A stretch of DNA of 64,000 bases from Bacillota bacterium. GTDB lineage: Bacteria > Bacillota > Clostridia > Lachnospirales > Anaerotignaceae. The stretch is taken from the NCBI GenBank assembly GCA_019422105.1, contig JAHZDZ010000005.1, forward strand, positions 1-64,000. Direction: 5' to 3'. This document shows positions 49,864 through 59,350 of this stretch, piece after piece. Below the pieces are notes generated by a model. That model did not search any database. It worked only from the letters and a program-made list of their open reading frames with translations, and was not told the origin of the DNA. Position 1 is the first letter of the stretch, and each line of letters opens with the position of its first letter. Both the position numbers and the translations under genes were made by a program.

Positions 49864-51789
49864 TTACATCTCCTCGTTTTTAATATTTGTATACTTCGTC
49901 TTATATTGAAAAGGCTTAAAAGGAATTCCGCCGCCTTCATAAAATTTACCGAAAAATTCAACGTACTGAAGTCTGCTGGTATGCACATAAGCGCCCAGAG
50001 CATTTATCAAAAGGTTGACTGTATGCCCGATAACACCGATAATAATTGCCGGAACCGGCCCCGCCATCTGTCCCAGAAGATTGATAACCTGGCTGATTAC
50101 GCCGGTACTCAGGCAAAGCGCCATAAGCCTTGAATAGGACAGTATATCAGACATATAGCCCGTTATGTCATAGAGACTTGAAACACCCTTAAATGCCTTT
50201 GTAAAAATGCCGCGGAAGCTTCTGCCCTGTGTCAGAACCAGCAGCACCGCGCCTATAATGGCCAGATACTTTCCTACTGTCGACCAGATTCCAATATCCC
50301 CCGCTACCACCGGCACTACCAAAAGGCACACGCCCGTAACAAAAAGATACCAGGAGCCCACATCCACCGCTGCGTCAAATGCGTGCCCGCTGCGGATTAG
50401 ATTCACAGCCTTAATGCCTAGGCCCACATAAATGTGGATGATACCAAACAGAAAGGACAGCCCCATCAAAAGCATGACATCCTCAAGAGGATTAATCATT
50501 GCCTTAACCGGGAACAGATCTCCGAAAATACTGCCGAACACAAGGCCCCAAAGTACAGTGGAAACACCGCAGAGCGCCAGCATTTTAATCAAATTTCCCT
50601 GACCCTTCGGATATTTCTTTTTCCAAACTACAAATCCACAGACTGCCGCTATGATAAGCCCGTATCCGGCATCACTTAACATAAGGCCGAAAAATACAAA
50701 ATAGAAAAATGCCATAATCGGGTTGGGGTCAATTTCCCCCGGCGCCGGACAGCTGTACATGTTGGTAATGGATTCAAAAGGAGTCACCAATGCGTTATTT
50801 TTTAATAATATAGGATAATTATCCTCCGCGTCTGCCTGTCGGGAATCCACTGAGCAGATAAACTTTTCCGTTAATTCCTTTGTCAGTGCGTCGCTTTTGC
50901 TCCTTGGCACCCATCCCTCCATAAGAAATGTATTTTGTGTTTTCACCAAATTGCCCACGGCAGACTTTTCTTCCCTCGCCAGAGTAAAATAATCATAGGC
51001 GTTTTCCAATTTAGGAAGCAGATAAGCGCTGCCCTTTACTCTTTCCCCAATTTCTTCTCTCAATTTGTTGTTTTCCTGCAGCTTTTCTTCATACCCTTTG
51101 ATGCATTGAGCGGGCGTTCCTTTCTCTTCATGAAAGGATACAGCAGAAAAACCAAAATTTTTCAAGCTTTCTGTCACGTCATCAAAACAGCTTTTATGCG
51201 CCGCAATATAGATATACTGCAGTAATTTGTCCTGATCAACCACATCAGCAAAAGCGGCAAAGCTTTCCTCATCAAACTTTTCCCTTATCTGATTGATATT
51301 AACACCTGCGGGAATGGTTCCTAAAATCGTTCTCACAGATTTTGTTTCCATACCATCAAAGGGAACATCATATTTAATCCAGGGAATCAGCTGATTCTTG
51401 GCATTCGTCAGATTGTTCTCGACAGCCTGAAGAGATTGCATCTGTCTGACAGCATCGTTAATCTCCTTCGCCTTTAGAAAGTTTTCTTCAGCCTCGTCCT
51501 CCGTCATCGCCTCAAATTCATTTTGAGGGGCAAAAAAGGAGTTTTTAATTTTTGCTTCACTTCGGACCGCGTTTATGGCCTGCTCAATCTGGAAAGCTTT
51601 CTGGTCTATTTCCATTACTTTGGACTCTTCTCCGTCCTTCATAAGGAAATTTCTCCATTCCTCTTCCTCTGTCAAATAGGCACTGTCGTCTATCTGTACA
51701 AATCCGCGCTTCATGAGTAGCTTTAAAATCTGGCTTTTCTGGCTTTCCAGCCCAACAATAGAAATTTTATTCATTGGAACAATTGCCAT
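49864..51789 (-). CDS. ntpI: V-type ATPase subunit I (membrane stator, a-subunit)
   Basis: 641 residues. The N-terminal cytoplasmic half has long helices (about 1-330); the C-terminal half has seven or eight transmembrane segments with MAFFYFVFFGLMLSDAGYG and SYSRLMALCLSTGVIS. It carries the ion half-channels and anchors the peripheral stalks. It overlaps the end of the first gene of the operon (start at 51789). Confidence 0.96.
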   Translation of the reverse strand: MAIVPMNKISIVGLESQKSQILKLLMKRGFVQIDDSAYLTEEEEWRNFLMKDGEESKVMEIDQKAFQIEQAINAVRSEAKIKNSFFAPQNEFEAMTEDEAEENFLKAKEINDAVRQMQSLQAVENNLTNAKNQLIPWIKYDVPFDGMETKSVRTILGTIPAGVNINQIREKFDEESFAAFADVVDQDKLLQYIYIAAHKSCFDDVTESLKNFGFSAVSFHEEKGTPAQCIKGYEEKLQENNKLREEIGERVKGSAYLLPKLENAYDYFTLAREEKSAVGNLVKTQNTFLMEGWVPRSKSDALTKELTEKFICSVDSRQADAEDNYPILLKNNALVTPFESITNMYSCPAPGEIDPNPIMAFFYFVFFGLMLSDAGYGLIIAAVCGFVVWKKKYPKGQGNLIKMLALCGVSTVLWGLVFGSIFGDLFPVKAMINPLEDVMLLMGLSFLFGIIHIYVGLGIKAVNLIRSGHAFDAAVDVGSWYLFVTGVCLLVVPVVAGDIGIWSTVGKYLAIIGAVLLVLTQGRSFRGIFTKAFKGVSSLYDITGYMSDILSYSRLMALCLSTGVISQVINLLGQMAGPVPAIIIGVIGHTVNLLINALGAYVHTSRLQYVEFFGKFYEGGGIPFKPFQYKTKYTNIKNEEM

Positions 51790-52102
51790 CGTCTCCCACT
51801 ACCCTTCCTAAAACCGCCTTCACTGCTTCGGATTTTTTTGCGCCGGCGGTTTCCTTAATTTTTTTGCACTGGCTGTCTGCCTCCGACAAAATTTCACTTA
51901 TCTTCGGCTGGCTTGAAGCAACCGCTTTTTGGATAAGCTCCTCCTCCACAAGCTTTGCTTCTTTTTTTGCAGAGGCCAAAATTTCATTGCTTCTTCTAAC
52001 CGTCTCCGCTTTCAGGTTCTCAGCTTCCTTTAAAGCCTCCGCCTTGATGCCGTCGGCATTCTTTTCAGCCTCAACAATACCTCTCATAATTTCTAAAGCC
52101 AC
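51767..52102 (-). CDS. ntpF: V-type ATPase subunit G/H-like peripheral stalk protein (NtpF-like)
   Basis: 111 residues, almost entirely one alanine/glutamate-rich helix (RGIVEAEKNADGIKAEALKEAENLKAE). It matches the small stalk subunit (NtpF/AtpH) that pairs with subunit E. I start at GTG 52102, 6 nt after AGAGGTG. First gene of the operon; the order F-I-K-E-C-G-A-B-D equals that of Enterococcus. Confidence 0.88.
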   Translation of the reverse strand: MALEIMRGIVEAEKNADGIKAEALKEAENLKAETVRRSNEILASAKKEAKLVEEELIQKAVASSQPKISEILSEADSQCKKIKETAGAKKSEAVKAVLGRVVGDDGNCSNE

Positions 52103-52836
52103 ATATCTCACCTCTTTTGCTCTTAATTTATGTAACTATTCATAAACTAATCATGCTTATTCTAAGCATAATCAGATTAGCCTATACATTGTTAATGAAA
52201 TAACATTAAGCAAATTGCCCTATCGGGCATATTATATGTAAAAATCATAGCCTTATTTTACACTTATTGTGAGACTTAGAAATTTTGTCGAATCTTCTTA
52301 TACAAAAAATAAAATTTTAGAAAAATAAAATTATGCGAATTGGAATCACACTCAAATATTAAAGGTTTTATTTCATTTTGTCAAGGAACTAAATTGTCTA
52401 CGAATTAACGATATTTTTTTTGAATTGTTTTTAATCTCCCTCCGCACCCCCAAGTTTATGTGTTTTTTAAGGAACAAAAAAGAGATTTATTTATGATTAT
52501 TGTACCAATTCCAAAAAAATCAAGGCTAATTTCATGTTAATTTATTACTTATCTTTAACCATATTTCAAAATAAGGTATTCTTTTCCCTGATTCTCCCAT
52601 TTTTTCTACCCACACTTCATAAAAATTCTTTCAGTTTACACAAATAAAAGTATACAAAATGTACTTTTATAGATACATAACCACTTATTTTTCCCCATTT
52701 TTATATGTATAATTACCAAAAATCAAATTTCTTGTATTCTGAATCCATTAAAATCCCCCATACAAATGTTACCCTTTTACAAAAAAATCTTCGTTCCGAA
52801 AGAAAAGGAGTCATTTTTGTATACTTTATACAAAAA
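52103..52836. other. AT-rich intergenic region upstream of the V-ATPase operon
   Basis: About 730 nt without a convincing gene. An ATGCTTAT-tCTAAGCAT-like inverted repeat at 52153-52169 lies near the operon start, and a CCCGATAGGG hairpin lies near 52220-52229. Several -10-like TATAAT or ATAATAT boxes are present, but I cannot pick the promoter with confidence. Confidence 0.4.
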
Positions 52837-52860
52837 CAGTGCAGGTGAAAACCCGCACTG
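52837..52860 (-). terminator. Terminator after xylB
   Basis: CAGTGCaGG-tgaaaa-CCcGCACTG stem, then TTTTTGTATA on the minus strand, 35 nt past the xylB stop. Confidence 0.8.
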
Positions 52861-52894
52861 ACAATAAGGCCTCCAAAGGCATATATGACTGATT

Positions 52895-54373
52895 TCATCC
52901 CTGATTTAGCATACGAAACGTATCCCTTAAATCACAGTACAGTTTTTTGAATATCGGATATTTTTCATTGTATAGACATACCGTTTCCCTGTCAGGCTCA
53001 ACAACGTCCACTACCTGTATAAAAGCCCTGCATGCTTCCTCCACGCTGGAAAATACACCATCTCCCACACTTGCGAGAATCGCAGCTCCAAAAGCCGGCC
53101 CCTCCTCGCTGTTGATGGTTTCCACCGCACAGTCAAATATATTGGCTACAATTTTACGCCACAGAGGGCTTTTTGCGCCTCCGCCATTTATGCGCACTCT
53201 GCCGACCTCAATGCCAAGTCCCCGCACAACCTCAAGGGTATCCCTAAGTCCAAACGCAACTCCCTCCAGCACGGCCTGTGTCATCTCGGCTCTTGTAGTA
53301 ACAGCTGACATGCCCACAAAGGCGCCTCTGGCATAAGGATCATTGTGGGGAGTCCTCTCCCCTGTCAGATAGGGTAGGAAATAAACCTTGTTTTTCCCCA
53401 AATCCTTAATTTCTCTTTGCTCTTCATTGTAGTCTCTTGTCTGCAAAATGTTTTCTGTCCACCATTTGTTGGAGCCTGCCGCTGAAAGCATCACCCCCAT
53501 TAAGTGATATTTACCGTTGGCGTGACAAAAGGAATGAAGAACGTTTCCGCCGTAATCAGCTTTATAGGTATCGCTTGCAATAAATACTACCCCGGAGGTT
53601 CCAAGGGCAACGGAGCACATATTGTTTTCCACCGTACCGCTTCCCACAGCGCCGACTGCCTGGTCGCCGCCGCCAATCACAATCTTTGTGTCCTCCGAAA
53701 GTCCCAGATACTTTGCAGCTTCCTTCCTTATAATACCAATTACGTCAAAACTGTTAAAAAGTTTCGCCATCTGGCTTTCTTTTATGCCGATAAAATCCAG
53801 CATTTCTTTGGACCATACCCTGTGCTCTGTATCAAGCAGCAGCATCCCTGCCGCATCGGAATAGTCTGTTGCATGCACCCCTGACAGCATATAGGCCATG
53901 TAATCCTTTGGGAGCATTATTTTTTTAATTTTGGCAAACAACTCAGGCTCGTTTTCCTTCACCCAGAGCAGCTTCGGTGCAGTGAAGCCTGTAAGAGCAA
54001 TATTGCCGGTATTACTTATGACGAATGTACTGTCCCCACCGTTAATCTCATCACACTGCTTCTGTGTCCTTTGGTCGTTCCATAAGATAGCCGGACGCAA
54101 TACAGTATCGTTCTCGTCCAGAATTACAAGACCATGCATTTGTCCGCTGAATGAAACAGCTTTAATACAGCTGCTGTCACAGGAGGAAGCAATCTCTTTT
54201 AAGCCCTCACAGACTCCCTTCCACCAGTCCGCCGGATTTTGTTCACTCCAGCCCTCCTCATTCATATATAAAGGGTATTCCTTTGAGACAATCTTAACTG
54301 TTTTACCCTTCTCATCCATCAAAAGCAGCTTAACTGCGCTTGTCCCCAAATCCACACCTATGTAATATCTCAT
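52895..54373 (-). CDS. xylB: Xylulokinase
   Basis: 492 residues of the FGGY kinase family. It phosphorylates D-xylulose to xylulose 5-phosphate. N-terminal phosphate-1 motif YYIGVDLGTSAVKLLLMDE; the MHG motif in FSGQMHGLVILD and the ILWNDQRT segment favour XylB over glycerol or gluconate kinases. The later GGGDQAVGAVGSG and RINGGGAKSPLWRKIVA close the active site. No xylA or transporter gene is adjacent. Start ATG 54373 has AGGAG 9 nt upstream. It is divergent from a ROK repressor, its likely regulator. Confidence 0.93.
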   Translation of the reverse strand: MRYYIGVDLGTSAVKLLLMDEKGKTVKIVSKEYPLYMNEEGWSEQNPADWWKGVCEGLKEIASSCDSSCIKAVSFSGQMHGLVILDENDTVLRPAILWNDQRTQKQCDEINGGDSTFVISNTGNIALTGFTAPKLLWVKENEPELFAKIKKIMLPKDYMAYMLSGVHATDYSDAAGMLLLDTEHRVWSKEMLDFIGIKESQMAKLFNSFDVIGIIRKEAAKYLGLSEDTKIVIGGGDQAVGAVGSGTVENNMCSVALGTSGVVFIASDTYKADYGGNVLHSFCHANGKYHLMGVMLSAAGSNKWWTENILQTRDYNEEQREIKDLGKNKVYFLPYLTGERTPHNDPYARGAFVGMSAVTTRAEMTQAVLEGVAFGLRDTLEVVRGLGIEVGRVRINGGGAKSPLWRKIVANIFDCAVETINSEEGPAFGAAILASVGDGVFSSVEEACRAFIQVVDVVEPDRETVCLYNEKYPIFKKLYCDLRDTFRMLNQG

Positions 54374-54482
54374 CTGTCATCACTCCTATATCTTTATGTG
54401 ACACTGTTAAGAAAAACGAAGTCAGCCGATTGCTCTCTTCTCTTTACAATCGGCGAAACATACCACCTTGCGGTTTGTTTCC

Positions 54483-54498
54483 ATTATAACAAATTATA
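54483..54498 (-). promoter_or_regulatory. xylB promoter region
   Basis: Two TATAAT boxes on the minus strand (54483-54488 and 54493-54498), giving a repeated, partly symmetric ACTATAATTTGTTATAAT segment. A repressor could bind here. The -35 is unclear. Confidence 0.4.
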
Positions 54499-54599
54499 GT
54501 TAAAATGAGAATGACAGATTGAAAGTATACATTATGCACAAGTAAATTCCTGCTGATATAAAATTGAAACTGAACTTTTGCAAAAATGCATGAAGCCTA

Positions 54600-54628
54600 T
54601 TGTAGTATTGAAATTACGCCTATATAAT
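54600..54628 (+). promoter_or_regulatory. Promoter of the ROK repressor gene
   Basis: TTGTAG (54600-54605), a 17-nt spacer and TATAAT (54623-54628). Confidence 0.5.
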
Positions 54629-54679
54629 AAAGATAAGGGTGTTGAGTAAAGGCATTCACTTTGTAAAGGATGTGGTACT

Positions 54680-55837
54680 ATCAAAATCGGAAGCAAGGAA
54701 CTTATCAGGGATATCAACAATAAATTGGTTTTGGAAGCGATCATAGAAAAGGCCCCCATATCAAGGGCAGATTTGTCTAAGGATTTGGGATTGACAAAAG
54801 CAACTATTTCATCCATTGTCCAAGAACTGATTGAAAAAAATTTTGTGATTGAAATTGGAAGCGCAGATACTGTTATAGGCCGTAAGCCAACCATGCTGAC
54901 TTTAAATAAGGATGCCGGTTACTCCGTCTGCATTGACCTTTCCGTAAACCATACAGATTTTATGATAACAGACCTTCTTGGAGGTTGTATCTGGCAAAAA
55001 CATGTAACCTATGCCAATATTGATGCTATTCATGTTATAGATATGCTGTGCTCTTTGCTGGACACTTTTTTGCAGACCAGAGAATCCAAAACAACTTATG
55101 ACATTATAGGCATTACCATTGCTATCCACGGTGTCGTCAATGAAAATAAAATTGTTTTCACCCCCTATTATGACTTACATCAGTATGATTTTGTTCATAT
55201 CCTTTCCAAAAAATATAAAACAGACGTTTTTCTCTATAATGAGGCTAACCTTTCAGTTCTGGGAGAAAACACCTTTTCCAACTATGTGGAAAATATTGCG
55301 GTCATCGGCATTCATTCCGGTATCGGCTTAGGTATGGTATTAAACGGACAGCTTTACAGCGGCTTTAACGGTTATGCAGGAGAATTTGGCCATACCATCA
55401 TTGAACTGGACGGAAGACCCTGCCCCTGCGGCAACTGCGGCTGTCTGGAGCAATACGGCTCCCAGAGGGCGCTTCTATCGGACCTTGCTGAAAAAAAGGG
55501 CCTGGAGACAGTGTGTTTTGAACAGTTTGCGGAATGGTACCGCAAAAAGGATGAGGATGCCATTGCCATTGCAAAACAATTTGTTAAATTTATTGCTGCC
55601 GGTATCAATAATCTTTTGAATCTGTATAACCCTGAAATTATTATATTAAATTCAGAATTTACAAAGGCATTCCCCGCGCTGCTGGATGAAATAAAGGAGC
55701 AGCTTCACTCCAAAACACATTTTTCAAAAACAATACTATTATCAAAAATGAATGACGAAGCAGTTCTATACGGCGCGGCCTTCATCAATATTGTTCACTT
55801 TCTCGGCATTGAAAAATTTAATCCAAAGCAACTGTAA
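54680..55837 (+). CDS. xylR: ROK-family repressor, XylR-like, with unusual start
   Basis: About 385 residues. The N-terminal winged helix (KAPISRADLSKDLGLTKATISSIVQELI) is followed by a sugar-kinase-like ROK domain with the zinc site CPCGNCGCLEQYGS. Homologs such as Bacillus XylR have about 15 residues before the KLVLEA helix. Here those residues (KIGSKELIRDINN) are encoded upstream, yet the only in-frame candidate start there is ATC at 54680, 9 nt after AAAGGA. The first conventional start, TTG 54725, would truncate the helix-turn-helix and lacks a good ribosome binding site. Divergent from xylB, so probably represses it in the absence of xylose. Confidence 0.85.
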   Translation: MKIGSKELIRDINNKLVLEAIIEKAPISRADLSKDLGLTKATISSIVQELIEKNFVIEIGSADTVIGRKPTMLTLNKDAGYSVCIDLSVNHTDFMITDLLGGCIWQKHVTYANIDAIHVIDMLCSLLDTFLQTRESKTTYDIIGITIAIHGVVNENKIVFTPYYDLHQYDFVHILSKKYKTDVFLYNEANLSVLGENTFSNYVENIAVIGIHSGIGLGMVLNGQLYSGFNGYAGEFGHTIIELDGRPCPCGNCGCLEQYGSQRALLSDLAEKKGLETVCFEQFAEWYRKKDEDAIAIAKQFVKFIAAGINNLLNLYNPEIIILNSEFTKAFPALLDEIKEQLHSKTHFSKTILLSKMNDEAVLYGAAFINIVHFLGIEKFNPKQL

Positions 55838-55892
55838 AAAGCCCCCCAGGGGGCTTTTTAGCTGTCACAAAAGTTCCTTGGGAGCTTTTGTG
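55836..55892 (+). terminator. Terminator after xylR, with a second hairpin
   Basis: AAAAAGCCCCC-cag-GGGGGCTTTTT (55836-55860) directly after the stop codon, then a second stem TCACAAAAG...CTTTTGTGA (55864-55892). Confidence 0.9.
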
Positions 55893-56229
55893 AGTCCTTA
55901 CATGGGTATAAAGTCTTGTTTCTTCGCACAAGGTTTGACAGAAGCCATAGTCAGCACATTGCCTTGCAAGGCTCGCTTCACTCGACGCGGCATCTTCCTC
56001 TCTGTTTCTTGCAGCACTTTATTTTATAAGGAAAACAGAGTTTCCGAATAAAGTTTATGCCCCGCTTTTTTCAAAAGACAGCGGGGAAAATGCCCTGCCT
56101 GCCAAAGAAAGCTTTTCCAAAGGAAAGGTATTGACACTTGCCGGTGATTTGAGCAGCGCCCAAGTTTAAAATCATTTACAAACCCTTTTTACGCAACTCC
56201 ATTTTTATAAGCTGGAGAAACAGCCTCCT
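55893..56229. other. Intergenic region between xylR and the thiamine operon
   Basis: No gene recognised. It contains a CCCCGC...GCGGGG hairpin at about 56059-56083 and a CAAGGCTCGCTTCACTCG segment resembling the start of this window (position 5-20). Looks like decayed repeat material. Confidence 0.4.
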
Positions 56230-56865
56230 CTACAAAAGCTCCTGAAAACTCATGATATACCTGTCTACAACCAGCTTCATTTTTTCCTTATCCCTTTTTC
56301 CGGATTCATCATAAACACCTACTACCGTATATCCGGCCCTCTTGGCTGTTTCAGCCGCATGCAGCGCGTCCTCAAACACAGCAGTATCCCCTGTACTCCC
56401 CCCCAGACGGTTGGAAGCGATATGGAATACCTCATCCTTATCCTTCCCCACTCCTGCCTGAGAGCAGGTCATAATAAACTCAAAATAGCGGACTAAATCA
56501 AGCCTTTTTAGCGCCTCGTAGACATAGGAATACTCCGAAGCTGTCAGCACGCACATTTTAGTCCCCTTTTCCTTTTCCTTATCCAGGTACTCCCTCACAT
56601 AGGGCTTCATAGGAATATCAAGCCTGTATCTGCCCTCTATCATTTCATTAAATCCCGTAATCACCTCCTCCGGGCTGAGAGGCACGCCAAGATCATAGGA
56701 GAAGTATTCTGCGGATGCTTTCAGCGACAACCTTTTTGTTATCTCATGTATATTATCCGGCGGCGTTATATCATATTTTTTCAAAAACTGGATATCCAGA
56801 TTTTTCCATGCAGGCATAGAATCCAAAAGAGTGCCGTCCAAATCAAATATCTTATACTTTTTCAT
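56230..56865 (-). CDS. HAD-family phosphatase of the thiamine operon
   Basis: 211 residues. HAD motif I FDLDGTLLDS (catalytic aspartates), a helical cap, motif II VLTAS and motif IV FEDALHAAETAKRAGY. The family dephosphorylates small metabolites or acts as phosphoglycolate phosphatase-type enzymes. Its place as last gene of a thiamine salvage operon, overlapping thiE by 4 nt, suggests thiamine phosphate or a pyrimidine/thiazole phosphate as substrate. That is inference. Confidence 0.82.
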   Translation of the reverse strand: MKKYKIFDLDGTLLDSMPAWKNLDIQFLKKYDITPPDNIHEITKRLSLKASAEYFSYDLGVPLSPEEVITGFNEMIEGRYRLDIPMKPYVREYLDKEKEKGTKMCVLTASEYSYVYEALKRLDLVRYFEFIMTCSQAGVGKDKDEVFHIASNRLGGSTGDTAVFEDALHAAETAKRAGYTVVGVYDESGKRDKEKMKLVVDRYIMSFQELL

Positions 56866-57500
56866 CTCACCAGCTCCCTCAGCTTTTCCGCCATTTTTCT
56901 GGCTGCTGCTTCAATATCATCCCTGGCAAATAGTGCTGATACAACTGCCACGCCGTCAATACCACTGCCGGAAAGCCCGTCTACATTGTCGTGGGTGATG
57001 CCGCCTATTGCCACAACGGGGATAGTTACAGAGGACGTGATATTTTTCAGCTCCTCAACAGTTACACTTTTTGCGTCCAGCTTTGTGGAGGTGGAAAAAA
57101 CAGCGCCTACACCTAAATAATCAGCGCCATAGGCCTCCGCTCTTTTTGCCTGCTCCAGCGTTCTTGCGGATACGCCCATTATTTTGTCCTCCCCTATGAG
57201 CTTTCTCACATCACAGGCGTCCATATCACTCTGACCGATATGGATACCGTCCGCGCCGCTTTCCAGGCAGACCTTTACATTGTCGTCAATGACAAAGGGC
57301 ACATGGTATCGATCCGTCACCCGCTTCACCTCTTTGGCTAACGAAATGTACTCCTCTTCTGCTATGTTTTTTTCCCGAAGCTGTACGAAGGTAGCGCCGC
57401 CCAAAATAGCCTCCTCCACTGCCTGTGGAAGTGTCTTGCCCTTTAGCCAGCTGCGATCTGTTACTGCATATAAAAACATGGATTTCCTATCTGCTTTCAA
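56862..57500 (-). CDS. thiE: Thiamine-phosphate synthase
   Basis: 212 residues. ThiE joins HMP pyrophosphate and thiazole phosphate to make thiamine phosphate. TIM-barrel motifs: YAVTDRSWL, VQLREKNIAEEEY, PFVIDDNVKVCLESGADGIHIGQSD, GVSARTLEQAKRAEAYGADYLGVGAVF and VAIGGITHDN. The TTG start at 57500 has GGAGG 8 nt upstream and overlaps the end of thiM. Confidence 0.96.
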   Translation of the reverse strand: MKADRKSMFLYAVTDRSWLKGKTLPQAVEEAILGGATFVQLREKNIAEEEYISLAKEVKRVTDRYHVPFVIDDNVKVCLESGADGIHIGQSDMDACDVRKLIGEDKIMGVSARTLEQAKRAEAYGADYLGVGAVFSTSTKLDAKSVTVEELKNITSSVTIPVVAIGGITHDNVDGLSGSGIDGVAVVSALFARDDIEAAARKMAEKLRELVR

Positions 57501-58323
57501 TTTTTATTCCTCCTGCCAGTGTTATTCCGTTCATATTGCTCATAGCGTCTATCAAAAACATACGGTAGGAAGCGGTGCCTCCCTCATACCGTTTCATCTT
57601 TTCATAGGCAATTTCACCGCTGAGGCCAAAGGCAGCTACTGCGGCGGCGCAGCTATCCAAAAGACAAGATTTGTTCGCCGCACAGATTGTCCCGACAGCG
57701 CTTGAGAGCATACAGCCTGTCCCCGTCACCCTGCTCATCATTTCATGTCCGTTATGAACAATATATACCTTATCCTGATTCCCCACAACATCTATTTTAC
57801 CGCTGACAATGACAACAGCGCCTGTTTTTTTGCTGAGATGCTGAGCCATTTCTATGGTTTTTTCCATGTTTTCTTCCGTTATACTGTCCTCCTCTGAGGC
57901 ATCCACGCCTCTTGTTCCCCCGCCGCGATGATCAAGATACCTGATTTCAGAGCTGTTGCCCCGAATTACGTCAAATTGAATTTCGTCCAACAGCTTTTGG
58001 GCAATTTTACCCCGCAGTCTGGAAGAACCCGCCCCTACTGGGTCAAGTACAGTTACATGCTTCAGGGCATTTGCTCTTTTTCCGGCCAATACCATAGCCT
58101 CCAAAAGCTTATCATCCGCTGTTCCCATATTAATGACAAGAGCATCACATGATGCCGTTATCTCCTCTACCTCCAAAGCATTATTTGCCATGGTGGGGTG
58201 TCCGTAAAGGGCAAGCACTATGTTGGCGCAGTCATTAGCAGTTACAATATTCGCAAAATTATGGATATAAGGCTGCCTGCTTTTTACGTTATCAAATATT
58301 TGTTCCAGTTCTATATCATCCAT
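57487..58323 (-). CDS. thiM: Hydroxyethylthiazole kinase
   Basis: 278 residues. ThiM phosphorylates the thiazole alcohol for salvage. Ribokinase-like fold with SRQPYIHNFANIVTANDCANIVLALYG, ALVINMGT, VLDPVGAGSSRLR, RGNSSEIRYL and the anion hole VTGTGCMLSSAVG. I start at ATG 58323, which overlaps the thiW stop (TGATG) and has AAAGGAG upstream; a longer frame is an artefact of the thiW overlap. Confidence 0.96.
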   Translation of the reverse strand: MDDIELEQIFDNVKSRQPYIHNFANIVTANDCANIVLALYGHPTMANNALEVEEITASCDALVINMGTADDKLLEAMVLAGKRANALKHVTVLDPVGAGSSRLRGKIAQKLLDEIQFDVIRGNSSEIRYLDHRGGGTRGVDASEEDSITEENMEKTIEMAQHLSKKTGAVVIVSGKIDVVGNQDKVYIVHNGHEMMSRVTGTGCMLSSAVGTICAANKSCLLDSCAAAVAAFGLSGEIAYEKMKRYEGGTASYRMFLIDAMSNMNGITLAGGIKIESR

Positions 58324-58820
58324 CAGATGCTGACACTCCTTTGCAGTTTTTCCAGGGTATGGTTTCTTGACATGGCTTTTAAGAAGATATAGGCGCAGAA
58401 CGCTCCCACTGTTGTGCTGACAAGATAGATTGGGATATAGGTAAACAGCGCTACGTCCCCGTTGCCGTACACAAAAGCGGATATCGGATAGGAACACACG
58501 GCGCCGATTATTCCCGTTCCAAAAATCTCACCCCCAACAGCCCCTATGAGCTTCTGACTCCTCTGATACAGAAGGCCTGAGAGAAAAGCACCGATACAGC
58601 CACCTGTTATTGACATAAGATCCACGCCCATCAATAATATTTTCAAAAATGTCAGCAGGGCGGCGCATAACAGACCATACCAGGGGCCCAGAAAAACAGC
58701 CGCAATGACATTTATAAAATGCTGCATGGGTGCACACACGCCCGGTATGCGCAAAAAAGGCGTCAGTACAAATCCCAATGCTGCCAAAAGCCCTGTCAAA
58801 ACTAATTTCCTTGTTTTCAT
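58323..58820 (-). CDS. thiW: ThiW, ECF transporter substrate-binding subunit for thiazole
   Basis: 165 residues with five or six hydrophobic segments. The family pattern LTGLLAALGFVLTPFLRIPGVCAPMQHFINVIAAVFLGPWYG identifies ThiW, the S-component proposed to import the thiazole moiety and use the shared ECF energising module. It sits between the thiamine-binding protein gene and thiM, consistent with thiazole salvage. Confidence 0.94.
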   Translation of the reverse strand: MKTRKLVLTGLLAALGFVLTPFLRIPGVCAPMQHFINVIAAVFLGPWYGLLCAALLTFLKILLMGVDLMSITGGCIGAFLSGLLYQRSQKLIGAVGGEIFGTGIIGAVCSYPISAFVYGNGDVALFTYIPIYLVSTTVGAFCAYIFLKAMSRNHTLEKLQRSVSI

Positions 58821-59123
58821 TCAAACTCCCTGCTTTCTATATTTTGCCGTTTTTTCATCAATTGTCAATACTCCGTGAGATGGATTGTAATTTATTTTTA
58901 CATATGCCTTCACGCTTTTGGCGCCGGCCCTGACCGCCTCCGTCTGGCAGAGCTTTATCACCTCCATAACCCTGTCATAATCCCCCTCTATCACAGTCTC
59001 AAAGGCTCCAACCTGATAATTCAGGCCGCTTTTTTCAATAAACCGAATCACACTGTCCACCACATGGAGCATTTTCCCTTCTTCTGTTTCCGGCAGTACC
59101 TGAATAGCAGCACTGGCATTCAT
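58821..59123 (-). CDS. Thiamine/HMP-binding MTH1187-YkoF-type protein
   Basis: 100 residues: ASAAIQVLPETEEGKMLHVVDSVIRFIEKSG, YQVGAFETVIEGDYDRVMEVIKLCQTEAVRAG. A ferredoxin-like fold of the MTH1187/DUF77 group, members of which bind thiamine or its precursors in thiamine operons. Start ATG 59123 with AAAGGAGG upstream. First gene after the TPP riboswitch. Confidence 0.88.
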   Translation of the reverse strand: MNASAAIQVLPETEEGKMLHVVDSVIRFIEKSGLNYQVGAFETVIEGDYDRVMEVIKLCQTEAVRAGAKSVKAYVKINYNPSHGVLTIDEKTAKYRKQGV

Positions 59124-59162
59124 AAATCATTCCTCCTTTTCCATATAGCAGCAATACAAAAA

Positions 59163-59190
59163 AAGGATAAGCCAGATTTGGCCTATCCTT
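59163..59190 (-). terminator. Riboswitch-controlled terminator
   Basis: AAGGATAGGCCA-aatc-TGGCTTATCCTT followed by a T run, between the TPP riboswitch and the first coding gene. It is the regulated terminator of the switch. Confidence 0.85.
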
Positions 59191-59206
59191 AAAGATTCTA
59201 CGCAAT

Positions 59207-59303
59207 TTGCTCCTTACGTTGGCATTATCCAAATCAAGTAAAAGGTCGGAATATTTTTATTCCCTCTCAGCCTGCACACACAAGCTCCCCTGTATTGCTC
59301 CAT
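59207..59303 (-). ncRNA. TPP (THI-element) riboswitch
   Basis: The minus strand contains ACAGGGGAGC, GCTGAGAGGG, then GACCTTTTACTTGATTTGGATAATGCCAACGTAAGGAGC (read in parts), all hallmarks of the TPP aptamer. Bound thiamine pyrophosphate should promote the 59163-59190 terminator and shut off the operon. Confidence 0.95.
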
Positions 59304-59321
59304 TATTTAGTTGTGTGATTC

Positions 59322-59350
59322 ATATTACCACTGCTGTTGCAAAAAGTCAA
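59322..59350 (-). promoter_or_regulatory. Promoter of the thiamine operon
   Basis: TTGACT (59345-59350), a 17-nt spacer and TAATAT (59322-59327) on the minus strand, just before the riboswitch. Confidence 0.6.

Noticed and set aside
52713..52898. 61-residue minus-strand frame after xylB
   Set aside because: It overlaps the xylB terminator and has no supporting start; likely chance.
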